A stretch of DNA of 64,000 bases, taken from positions 1 through 64,000 of the forward strand of contig UQNW01000003.1 of assembly GCA_900542495.1 (NCBI GenBank). The letters are read 5' to 3'. Below the pieces are notes generated by a model. The model saw only the letters and a list, made by a program, of their open reading frames with translations, did not search any database and was not told the DNA's origin. Positions 1 to 7,975 of the stretch are shown in pieces. How positions within the stretch are numbered: the first letter of the stretch is position 1; every line of letters starts with the position of its first letter. A program made the translations under genes and the position numbers. Origin of the DNA: an uncultured Roseburia sp. (GTDB taxonomy: Bacteria > Bacillota > Clostridia > Lachnospirales > Lachnospiraceae).

Positions 1-198
1 TATTCACAAATCTTATATCAGTTTTTAACGTTTACACAAAACTTGAAACGGTCTCTTTTTTTGTTGTATAATCAGTTGTCGTACAGGATTTCTTTCCTTT
101 GTAATGTTCTGCACAAATTCGTTATTTATCAGAAAGTACTGTACGATTATTTTCTATGAAATAGTTATAAAGTAGTTTTATTGATATTGTATGTTCCA

Positions 199-1167
199 TT
201 AATTTTTCTCCAACTTTTTTTTCAATGCACTTATCATTCGATTACTTCTTGCTTCAATTCGATTCCATGCATTTTTGAAAAACTCATCATAATCTCCAAC
301 TTCATTACATCCATCTTTCCAAGAATGTCCTGTGCAAAATGGAATCACCTCCCCTTCATCATCAACATAATCTTGAAAAAAATATTGTTCTACAAAATCA
401 TTCCAACTATCATACCCATCAAGCCACTTCATGCAATTATTAATCGTTTCTTCATAATGAAATAATATTGCTATTTGCTTCACATCATCCGCACGTTTTA
501 AGAATGTTTTTTTTCGCAAATCAAAATATTTCTTAATTTTCATTAATGTTAAATCCCAATAGTCATAGTTAGAAGAATATCCTACTCCACTCCTTGCAAC
601 ATTAAACCCAGTAGGAACAGGTGAATAATTTCCTAACGTATGATAAAGAGATACAAATTGCTTCAAATCAGCATTTGAATCTAAATAGCTTGAAACTGTA
701 CTAAATTGTTCATACATCGATTTACACATTCTGACTGAAACAAATCTCTGCCTTGGATTATTTAATAAATATTCTTTAACCTCATTCGGAAACGTTGCTT
801 CAAAATACTTAGCTAATGTATGTTGCACACTTGTCATTGTATCAGAATGTATCCAACCTTTTCCCCTCATATAATCCTTCTGTTCTAATTCTGGCCATAA
901 GACTTTATATATCTCTTGCAAAAGAGTACTATTTGAATCTGGATCTTTTACATTATCCAGCGTCTTGTATGCAAAATATTTTGTAAATCCACTCATACTT
1001 TTATAACTCGAATCTTTGGTGTAATCACAATCATCTGAAAAATCAAATTTCAAACTATCTTTTTCTAAAAATTCTTTAACTTCCACTTTATTATTTTCCC
1101 ACTTTACTTTCCTAATTTCTTTCCAATTCAGCAATTCTCTGCTTATCTCATGCAGCATCTTGCACAT
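199..1167 (-). CDS. Hypothetical protein, 322 aa
   Basis: I do not recognise this family. The 322-residue product is soluble-looking, rich in Lys, Asp, Trp and Tyr, with no signal peptide and no membrane segment. Its codon pattern and uninterrupted length argue for a real gene. The start is uncertain: the ATG at 1167 has no good ribosome binding site and an in-frame TAG lies just upstream, whereas a strong AGAGGAGA site at 1231-1238 serves a different short reading frame (1148-1222) that overlaps this start. Translation may therefore be coupled to that short frame, or the two may be halves of one frameshifted gene. Its position near the window edge hides its downstream context. Confidence 0.6.
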   Translation of the reverse strand: MCKMLHEISRELLNWKEIRKVKWENNKVEVKEFLEKDSLKFDFSDDCDYTKDSSYKSMSGFTKYFAYKTLDNVKDPDSNSTLLQEIYKVLWPELEQKDYMRGKGWIHSDTMTSVQHTLAKYFEATFPNEVKEYLLNNPRQRFVSVRMCKSMYEQFSTVSSYLDSNADLKQFVSLYHTLGNYSPVPTGFNVARSGVGYSSNYDYWDLTLMKIKKYFDLRKKTFLKRADDVKQIAILFHYEETINNCMKWLDGYDSWNDFVEQYFFQDYVDDEGEVIPFCTGHSWKDGCNEVGDYDEFFKNAWNRIEARSNRMISALKKKLEKN

Positions 1168-1222
1168 ATATATTTGTAATCTCTAAATCTCTGCTAGCCT
1201 GTTTCAAATACGTTTTTATCAT
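1148..1222 (-). CDS. Short upstream ORF, 24 aa, with strong RBS
   Basis: An ATG at 1222 sits 8 nt after a strong Shine-Dalgarno (AGAGGAGA on the minus strand) and opens a 24-codon frame ending in TGA at 1148-1150, overlapping the first codons of the 322-aa gene in another frame. It could be a leader peptide coupling translation, or the true N-terminus of the downstream protein separated by a frameshift. The next codons after the TGA in this frame also look coding-like for about 11 residues. Confidence 0.35.
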   Translation of the reverse strand: MIKTYLKQASRDLEITNIYVQDAA

Positions 1223-1387
1223 AGCTAACATCTCCTCTATATCTATTTATTGTATATTACATTTATTTTTATAATTTATCATGAAAAAAGTACGAATATT
1301 CTTTGCCTTTTTACAACATCATTGATTAAATTATATCACATTATTTCTACAACACTTCTCTAAAACAAACATCCTAATTTATTTTCC

Positions 1388-2806
1388 CTACTCATAAAGT
1401 GAATCCAACGTAAGCAGCAGCACATCTTCATCCGCTAATTCTTCAAACCAATCCGTATATCCAGACAGTGAGAAAAAAAGATACTTTGAAACTTTATATT
1501 TCGCATTTATCAGCTTTCCCCTCCGGATCAGAGTTTCATAAATTCCCTTGTCAATCTTTTCGTTCTTGAACTTACACTCACCGATAACCGCCTTTTTGTC
1601 TATCTCGGATAATGCAACAATATCTATATCCGCAGACTGCGACCGCATATCACCATTCTTATCTGTTACATTCTCTACTCCCCACCATGTACCTACCGAT
1701 GTAATAAAGCAGTCATATTCTCCTGTGATTCCTTTCATCAACGTATAGTAACGGCACATTTCTTCAAACACAGAACCCATAAAAGAATGTAAAACTGGTT
1801 TTACCACTTTTTTGTAATAAACCTCTCCCTGACCTATCTCGATCACGCTGGTAGCTTTTGGAATAAATTCATACCAGAATTTAAACATATAATCTTTTAA
1901 AACGTATTGTGTTTTCTTTTTGTTCTTCTCGTCTGTCATGCATTTCTTTTTTTCAATCAGACCGACACTTATCAATTTATCCAATGAATATAATACAGTA
2001 GGTTCTTTCTCTCCAATTTTTCCCGCAATCGTATTCAGCGTATTTTCTCCTGATGCAACCTGCTCGACAATATTATTTACGATCGATATATCAGCAAATT
2101 CCTGTGTAAGCAGATTTCTTGTCTCATCATACAAATATCCGTCTGTCCTGAAAAACAGTCTTATGATATTTTCATCTATACTCTTTGCCGGATCAATCAT
2201 TGACAAGTACTTTGCAACGCCTCCGGTAATGCCATAACAGATTGCCTTATCCTCATTTGAATAATCCGGAACAAATTTTGCTGAATCCAGATAATCAAAT
2301 GCTTCCAATTTAATTTGTGAATCCCGTCGTCCAAACAGTGGACTTTTCTCGCTAAGCACCTTATTCTCCATAAAACTAAGTGACGAACCACACAAAATTA
2401 TTTTCAAATTCTTATCATTCCATATGGTATCAATATATTTCTGCAATATGGATAAAAGAGCCTCGTCTTTTTCCGCCCAATACGGCAGTTCATCTATGAC
2501 AAGTACCAGCTTCTCGTCACCAATATTTTTGTCAATAAAATCAAAAACCGCCTCTGTCGTATTAAAACTGATGTCTTCCACTCCTGGCATCAGCACATCC
2601 AGTACCTGTCTTGAAAACAATTCTAAGTTCCTATGTTTTCCAACTTTTGTTGCTGTGTAAAATATCGTTTTTTTATCTTTCACAAATTCCGTAATAAGCG
2701 TAGACTTTCCGATACGTCTACGCCCATAGATAACGATCATGCCAATTCTGTCTTTTTCATAGAATTCTTTTAAGGATGCTAACTCTCTTTCTCTGCCAAT
2801 AAACAT
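1388..2806 (-). CDS. AAA ATPase with C-terminal DUF234 / PD-(D/E)xK-like domain
   Basis: A 472-residue protein of the archaeal-type ATPase family common in gut Firmicutes. Near the N-terminus is a Walker A loop (GRRRIGKS), followed by a Walker B strand (LVLVIDELPYW) around residue 105, then a winged-helix-like region and a DUF234-type end. The C-terminal part contains D-I-D-I-V followed by a G-E-C-K-F motif, the pattern of a PD-(D/E)xK nuclease core. The biological role of the family is unsettled; some relatives lie in mobile or defence regions. I prefer the ATG at 2806, 8 nt after AAAGG, over an upstream GTG at 2815 that overlaps the ribosome binding site. It stands alone, with AT-rich flanks. 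Confidence 0.8.
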   Translation of the reverse strand: MFIGRERELASLKEFYEKDRIGMIVIYGRRRIGKSTLITEFVKDKKTIFYTATKVGKHRNLELFSRQVLDVLMPGVEDISFNTTEAVFDFIDKNIGDEKLVLVIDELPYWAEKDEALLSILQKYIDTIWNDKNLKIILCGSSLSFMENKVLSEKSPLFGRRDSQIKLEAFDYLDSAKFVPDYSNEDKAICYGITGGVAKYLSMIDPAKSIDENIIRLFFRTDGYLYDETRNLLTQEFADISIVNNIVEQVASGENTLNTIAGKIGEKEPTVLYSLDKLISVGLIEKKKCMTDEKNKKKTQYVLKDYMFKFWYEFIPKATSVIEIGQGEVYYKKVVKPVLHSFMGSVFEEMCRYYTLMKGITGEYDCFITSVGTWWGVENVTDKNGDMRSQSADIDIVALSEIDKKAVIGECKFKNEKIDKGIYETLIRRGKLINAKYKVSKYLFFSLSGYTDWFEELADEDVLLLTLDSLYE

Positions 2807-2911
2807 AGAAATCACCTTTCTGCAAATTCGGTTTGTTTTTATTCAAATTGATTTTATTAAAATTTATTTGAATAAAATATAACATATCCTATGATATCTC
2901 GCAATCCTCTT

Positions 2912-4189
2912 TTAGTTATCCCTGACAGCATGGTACAAAAATTCAGCTTCATCAAAAGAAGATGGACTATAATACACATCAATCCCATCACTAGCTTTTT
3001 CTAAAATGTAATACTCAAAAATAACCGTATCATCTTCATACACCTGTGCCGGGTATTCCAGATATACTTTGTTTTCCTCTTCATTTTTTACATTTGTTTC
3101 ATTTGCCAGAAATCTATAGGTGTCCTCCGATTCATAATCAGAAATATCAATGCCATCCTCTGTCGCTTCAATCATTAATCGACCTGTTCCATAATCTGAA
3201 GTATAATGATATGTTCCAATCATTTCTGATAATTTTTCAAAATCCTGTATGTGTTTCTCTGTATTATCTGTCGTTTCTGTATGAACTACAATTTCTGTTG
3301 GTGTGACTCCTTCTATAACATCATCCTGCGTATCGTTCAAGATATAGGTTACCTTGAAGTCGCTTCCTGAATTATTTCTGATGTACTCTGCCAGTTTCTT
3401 ATTTTCACTCAAATCCACATAAACAAAATGTCCATATTGTAAATTGTCCTCTGCATACAAAAATTCAAGAGCAAACACATTTTCCTCCTCAGCTCCTGTA
3501 TCTGACGCATAAAAAGTATGTTCCTCTCCATCACCTTTTATGTTCTCTGTTACATCTTCAGAAACAAGTTGTTTTATACTATATCCGTCAAAACAACTGT
3601 ATGGATTTTTTATTAAATAAACAGTTACTTTTTTCTCTTTCACATTATTTGTGCCGTCACTCTGCAATTGCATATCTGCACTCAGTACAATTTCCTCATC
3701 GTGGCTCTCATACTCATAATTTATGATATTGCCGAAATTCATGCCACTTGTTGCATCTTGTGTATCAACTTCTTTCTCTACACAATCTAAAAAATCAATT
3801 TTTTCATTCGTAAGAGAATACTGGATATATTCCACCTGTTCTCTCGTGATAAATCCTTTCCCTTTTTCTGCCTGTTTATCCAGATAGTCAAAAGAATATC
3901 TGGAATTTTGTATGAACCTTGTCAAAAAAATATTTTTCCACGTTTCATCATCCACAACATTTTCATCAAATTCATCGTAACAGCATGCTAACTCTGCAAT
4001 TGCATTCTTCAAATCTTCGCCAAGTTCAAATTCAGAATTATAAACATACTGATTTACCCCAAGGCTCTCATAGTCAAACATTGTGTCATTCATTTGACTC
4101 TCTGCTTGATTATTTTCCGTGCAGGCTGCTACGGACATCAATGCAGCTAACATCAGTCCAATTATAAGAGTTATCTTTATTTTTTTCAT
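2912..4189 (-). CDS. Putative lipoprotein, unknown function
   Basis: A 425-residue protein starting with a basic N-terminus, a hydrophobic stretch and the lipobox S-V-A-A-C around residues 19-23, so it should be lipid-anchored on the outer face of the membrane. The mature part is very acidic (many Glu and Asp), has no recognised domain, and the last third (from about residue 320) looks like a separate beta-rich domain. The start has a good AGAGGAG ribosome binding site. It lies 21 nt downstream of the DUF1934 gene and is probably co-transcribed with it. Confidence 0.75.
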   Translation of the reverse strand: MKKIKITLIIGLMLAALMSVAACTENNQAESQMNDTMFDYESLGVNQYVYNSEFELGEDLKNAIAELACCYDEFDENVVDDETWKNIFLTRFIQNSRYSFDYLDKQAEKGKGFITREQVEYIQYSLTNEKIDFLDCVEKEVDTQDATSGMNFGNIINYEYESHDEEIVLSADMQLQSDGTNNVKEKKVTVYLIKNPYSCFDGYSIKQLVSEDVTENIKGDGEEHTFYASDTGAEEENVFALEFLYAEDNLQYGHFVYVDLSENKKLAEYIRNNSGSDFKVTYILNDTQDDVIEGVTPTEIVVHTETTDNTEKHIQDFEKLSEMIGTYHYTSDYGTGRLMIEATEDGIDISDYESEDTYRFLANETNVKNEEENKVYLEYPAQVYEDDTVIFEYYILEKASDGIDVYYSPSSFDEAEFLYHAVRDN

Positions 4190-4210
4190 AAAACGCTGCT
4201 CCTCTATGTA

Positions 4211-4654
4211 TTATATCCGAAAATCCTTCGTATCCTTCGACATGATATTCATGGAAATGCTGCACTCTGCCAAATGTTCATAATTGACTTCCAGCTTGTA
4301 ATCGACCTTGATATCAATATTATCTTCTGTCTCATTCACTTTGACATCCGTTGCATTGATTCCCACTAGAAGATTTCCGAATGGTGTGTTGTAATAAGAC
4401 ATATTTTTCTTGTTTTTCTCAAACATCATATGTACGTTGGTGACACCTTTTTTCGTGACATCCAGAAAATCATCATTCACTTTGATAACGCTTTTTGTCA
4501 CGCCGTCAAAGCCTTCCTGCACCTCATCATAAAGAATGTAGTGCTTTCCATTTTTTTTATAATAGCTTCCGGTTGTGATGATCTCTACCGGGTCGTTGTC
4601 CTGATCATCTGAAAACTGTAATCCGCTGATCTTCACAAGTACATCTTTTGTCAT
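4211..4654 (-). CDS. DUF1934 family protein (YwiB-like)
   Basis: A 147-residue cytoplasmic protein whose length and pattern (a short beta-rich barrel with V-K-I-S-G near the start, T-G-S-Y-Y, and a Y-x-T-P-F-G motif in the middle) match DUF1934, a calycin-like family typified by Bacillus YwiB. The function of the family is not established. GAGGA precedes the ATG. It ends 21 nt before the lipoprotein gene and follows spoIIR after 128 nt, in the same direction. Confidence 0.75.
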   Translation of the reverse strand: MTKDVLVKISGLQFSDDQDNDPVEIITTGSYYKKNGKHYILYDEVQEGFDGVTKSVIKVNDDFLDVTKKGVTNVHMMFEKNKKNMSYYNTPFGNLLVGINATDVKVNETEDNIDIKVDYKLEVNYEHLAECSISMNIMSKDTKDFRI

Positions 4655-4782
4655 TTATCTCAATCCTCTTTCCATTTCATTTACAAATAGCCACGAGCAA
4701 TAGACTTTATCTATTCTCACGCCATATATTAGCGTGTTTTGTAAAAATTAGCAAGAGCAAGCTTAAAACAGCAATTTTGAAG

Positions 4783-5406
4783 TTATTTCAGGTACGGATT
4801 CAAAAAGGAAAAATATTTCAACTGAATCTGATAATTCCCCTCTGCCAGCACTTTTTCGTATTCCTCTGTCGTTAGAACTTCACGCAGTTTTTTCCCGGCT
4901 TTTTCGTCCACCACCTCGTACATGCTGCCTGAAAAACACATATTCGGATACATCACACACCACCAGTTATGTCCTTTTCCTTCACCGATGACGACACGAA
5001 GCGCCTCGTATTCTCCGGCTGGAAATGTATAACTGCCATAGCTTTTTACCGGAAAAGATGTGTATTCCAGTTCCGCTGTCACATCATAATCATAGCCATT
5101 CTGCGCAATTGTTTCTGCTGCAACTTCCTGTATTTCATCCAGATTTCCATTCACGATCTGCTCACATTCTTCCAAGTCTTCCACACCTGCAAGCTTTTTC
5201 TGCATATAACTTCCCACCGCATCCCGCACTGCAAGCTTTAAGCTCTGGTCTGCCTCGCTGTCGCTGTTTGCCAGCACATGAAACCTTAACACCTTTTCCG
5301 AAATATCATGCTGTAACCTCGCCGCCCTTGTATACAAAATACCGCACATCAGCGCTGCACACACCAAAATTCCAATTCCGATATATCCAATCCACTCTTT
5401 CTTCAT
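4783..5406 (-). CDS. spoIIR: Stage II sporulation protein R
   Basis: SpoIIR is made in the forespore and secreted, and activates the SpoIIGA protease in the mother-cell membrane so that pro-sigma-E is processed. The 207-residue product has an N-terminal membrane or signal segment (residues 5-24), the family-typical L-R-F-H-V-L-A-N-S-D-S motif after it, and N-W-W-C-V-M-Y-P near residue 150. The ATG at 5406 is chosen because AGGAG lies 10 nt upstream; an earlier in-frame TTG at 5415 overlaps that site. It is separated from the germination gene upstream by a family A hairpin repeat. Presence of this gene is good evidence that the host makes endospores. Confidence 0.92.
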   Translation of the reverse strand: MKKEWIGYIGIGILVCAALMCGILYTRAARLQHDISEKVLRFHVLANSDSEADQSLKLAVRDAVGSYMQKKLAGVEDLEECEQIVNGNLDEIQEVAAETIAQNGYDYDVTAELEYTSFPVKSYGSYTFPAGEYEALRVVIGEGKGHNWWCVMYPNMCFSGSMYEVVDEKAGKKLREVLTTEEYEKVLAEGNYQIQLKYFSFLNPYLK

Positions 5407-5447
5407 ACTTTTCAATCTCCTGAAATCATTATAAGTATCATAAATAA

Positions 5448-5658
5448 TTGTGAAACTCTTAAAACGTGAAAATTAAATTGTGGAAAATTGACAAAAGCTT
5501 GAGAAGACACTAGGGAGCCGCCGGTTCTTGCTTGGCAGACATAGCATTAGCTGTGGCTGGCATGCTAGCACCGCTGCGAGCGACACGTAGCGAAAGCGTG
5601 TCTTCGAAAATTTTGTTAATTTCCACAATCTACATACACCTAAATCAGAGTTTCACAA
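5448..5658. repeat. Family A long-hairpin repeat, copy R1
   Basis: A 211-bp imperfect palindrome. The outermost 12 bp, TTGTGAAACTCT (5448-5459), recur inverted at 5647-5658; inner arms around TTGTGGAAAATTGACAAAA also pair with the right side, as do GAGAAGACAC and GTGTCTTC. The centre carries the family core: CCGCCGGTTCTT on the left and ACCGCTGCGAGCGACACG, AGCG and AAGCG on the right, with a small apical hairpin between. The same core occurs at 20900, 27740 and 32556. It lies between gerBC and spoIIR. Confidence 0.8.
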
Positions 5659-5698
5659 AGCTCTATCATGCTTAAAATGATTCCCAGAAGATCATCAT

Positions 5699-7879
5699 TT
5701 ATTCCGTTTTCCAGTTAATTTTTACCAAATATTGGATTTTAATGTCCTGCTCATAAGCTGCCGGAGCATTTTTATATTGAAAATACCATGCGCGGTTATC
5801 AGCGCCAAGCTTCCGGTAGCTGTTGGTGATGTCGATTTTCCTGTCAAGGGCATGGGCTGCGACAGCATTCAGATAATCCTGCATCCGTTCATTCAATATT
5901 GCTTCCGCTTCCGTCGTAAGCTTTTCATCTGCACTTTTTCCTGCCATGCCGCTTAGAACTTCGCCCTCTCCCATTACCGTCACAGTAACACACCGGCTGG
6001 TCAGACCGCCTGCCCCGATTTTTTCGGCTATTTTCAGCCGGCAGTTTGCCGCATCCACTTTCACATAAAGTTCCGGTGACAGTTGTAAGGTGTAATCATC
6101 CGCAAAATTCTGTGTGAAGAATGCTGCACGCGCGGTATCCGTATCAACAAGTCCTGCCGCCCTTCCACGTTTCCACACTTCATAAGCTGTGATCTGCGGC
6201 TTTTCATCTGCAGTCTCCACAAATGGAATATAAAGTGTTTCCAAATGATTGGCGCGCTCCTCATACAACATTCCAAGTGTCGGATACGCCTTCTGGCTGA
6301 TTCCCGATGTATTTTCCAGAAGTTCTTCCAGATAATTACCGAGCAGTGTATCGAGTTCTTCCTCTGTCTGCGCCAGATTTTCACAGCTATCTGTTGTCAT
6401 CACATAAGCATTCCACGGAATCTCCTTCTCCTGCTCTAGCATAGACAACATCCCGTCCACTGCTGCCTCTTTCTCTAAAAAAGACTGCTCGATCAGCACA
6501 ACTTTCAAATGGTTGTAATCCACCTTTTTATTTCCTGCATACTCATGATTGAGCCACACACTTTGGAAATCGTCCTGATCCCTGATATTTAAAAGAACCG
6601 GGAATGCCTTATCCTCCAGTTCTGCGACATTGCACCCCTGCAAAAAAAGACATCCAAATAAGAAGCACGCCAGCACCACCACACACACCTTTTTCTTACG
6701 GTTTTTCCTCTCATCCTTCTGTTCTTTGCTGCTGCGCTCCTCCATTCTGCCCTTCTTCGTTCTGCGCTCCTCCGTTCCCCGGTCCGGCTTTCTTCCGGCC
6801 AGACATAACAGCACCGGTACACCTGTCACAAACGGCGTTCCAATTTTCCACAAAAGAAGTGTCACACTATCTAAAATCTGCTGGTTTCTGTAGAACAGCA
6901 CCGCCACACCATACACCAGAAGCAGCAGGATCACATACGGCAGCATTCTTTTTTTCCCTTCCAGATAACCGCCACAGTCCCGGATCGCTTTTGCGACGAG
7001 ATTTCCACTGTAGAAAACCATGCTGTTTAACAGTGCATACAATGTAAAAAACCAGATCCCAAACATAAATGCATCTGTTCTTTTCAGAAATCCTCCGGTG
7101 ATCTGCACCCTGCTCATCATCGTGACTGCCGGAAATTTCATCTGCGCCAGTGCGTCCACGCCAAACAGCCCGACCAGAACCAGATACAATACCGCAAACA
7201 CACCACCGGAAAACCAGACTGCTTTTCCGGCAGCCTTCCTGTACTTTTCACTGTCCGTGACATATTCTTTTAAAAAGAGCACAAGCGTCACAATGGAATA
7301 ACAGAAAAACACATAGTAACTTCCACGAAATACCTCTTTGAAACCAGTCGAAAAAACCGGGCTCCAATAAGCGGTTTTTACCTCTCTGCACGCTGCAAGC
7401 AGCATCAGAAAAAGCGGGATCATCAGAAACCAGAATAACATCTCATACACTCTTGCCCTGCCCTCGATCCCGCCAGCCATTCCATAAAATGCGACGATTA
7501 ATATCAACAATAGCACCAGATAAAAGCTGATGTTTTCCACAAGACCGTTTAACATCAGCGTGGAAAACAGATACGCCGTGTAGGAAGCCATGAGCATAAA
7601 ATATAGAAAATATCCACACCAGAGCAGATATCCGACCACTTTTCCACAACGTTTTTTCAGGTAATCCGGATAACTTTTTTGTGTGTTCTGCATGAGATAC
7701 TGCAATATTTTCAAATATAAAAATGCAAGGGTCAGACCTGCCAAAATGCAGAAGATTCCGTCACGCCCTGCTGTACTCGCTAGCATGGTCGGCAGAAGCA
7801 GTGTCCCGATTCCAAGAAAATCGTAGGTTAAAAGGCGAAATACCTGCCTGTCTGAAATTTTGTTATTTTCTGAAAACAT
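5699..7879 (-). CDS. GerB-type germinant permease fused to GerC-type lipoprotein domain
   Basis: A 726-residue protein joining two germination-receptor subunits that are normally separate. Residues 1 to about 355 are a GerB-type permease of the amino-acid/polyamine/organocation superfamily with about ten membrane segments (K-I-S-D-R-Q near the start). A highly charged linker (about 360-398) follows, then a hydrophobic segment ending in the lipobox-like L-F-L-Q-G-C with the Cys near residue 416, then a Ger(x)C domain to the end. An internal ATG at 6745 follows AAGG closely and would give a conventional GerC lipoprotein, so separate production cannot be excluded. The ATG at 7879 is preferred over a TTG at 7894 because AAAGGGGAG lies between. 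It follows gerA. Confidence 0.85.
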   Translation of the reverse strand: MFSENNKISDRQVFRLLTYDFLGIGTLLLPTMLASTAGRDGIFCILAGLTLAFLYLKILQYLMQNTQKSYPDYLKKRCGKVVGYLLWCGYFLYFMLMASYTAYLFSTLMLNGLVENISFYLVLLLILIVAFYGMAGGIEGRARVYEMLFWFLMIPLFLMLLAACREVKTAYWSPVFSTGFKEVFRGSYYVFFCYSIVTLVLFLKEYVTDSEKYRKAAGKAVWFSGGVFAVLYLVLVGLFGVDALAQMKFPAVTMMSRVQITGGFLKRTDAFMFGIWFFTLYALLNSMVFYSGNLVAKAIRDCGGYLEGKKRMLPYVILLLLVYGVAVLFYRNQQILDSVTLLLWKIGTPFVTGVPVLLCLAGRKPDRGTEERRTKKGRMEERSSKEQKDERKNRKKKVCVVVLACFLFGCLFLQGCNVAELEDKAFPVLLNIRDQDDFQSVWLNHEYAGNKKVDYNHLKVVLIEQSFLEKEAAVDGMLSMLEQEKEIPWNAYVMTTDSCENLAQTEEELDTLLGNYLEELLENTSGISQKAYPTLGMLYEERANHLETLYIPFVETADEKPQITAYEVWKRGRAAGLVDTDTARAAFFTQNFADDYTLQLSPELYVKVDAANCRLKIAEKIGAGGLTSRCVTVTVMGEGEVLSGMAGKSADEKLTTEAEAILNERMQDYLNAVAAHALDRKIDITNSYRKLGADNRAWYFQYKNAPAAYEQDIKIQYLVKINWKTE

Positions 7880-7905
7880 ATACTCCCCTTTCAATTTTAG
7901 CTCAC

Positions 7906-7973
7906 CTAGTGTCTTCTCAAGCTTTTGTCACATTTCCACAATTCAATCTAATTTATCTAGAAGTTTCGCAATT
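7906..7973. repeat. Half copy of family A repeat arm
   Basis: This stretch, read on the minus strand, starts with TTGCGAAAC and runs through GAATTGTGGAAA and GACAAAAGCTTGAGAAGACAC, matching the left arm of repeat R1 and the ends of R3, but the core and opposite arm are missing. It fills the gap between gerA and the gerB-gerC fusion, so that the fusion gene is bracketed by family A sequence on both sides. Confidence 0.7.
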
Positions 7974-7975
7974 AA

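Noticed and set aside
43..72. TTGAAA, 18 nt, TATAAT on the plus strand at the window edge
   Set aside because: Good promoter match, but no plus-strand gene follows within the window and the region is very AT-rich, so it may be chance.
5448..5658. Family A repeats considered as CRISPR or tRNA-like elements
   Set aside because: Copies are single, kilobases apart, palindromic throughout and lack tRNA arms or CCA ends.
6604..7047. Long plus-strand frame opposite the gerB-gerC gene
   Set aside because: Pro/Cys/His-rich product without a ribosome binding site; it is the complement of the charged linker region of the real gene.
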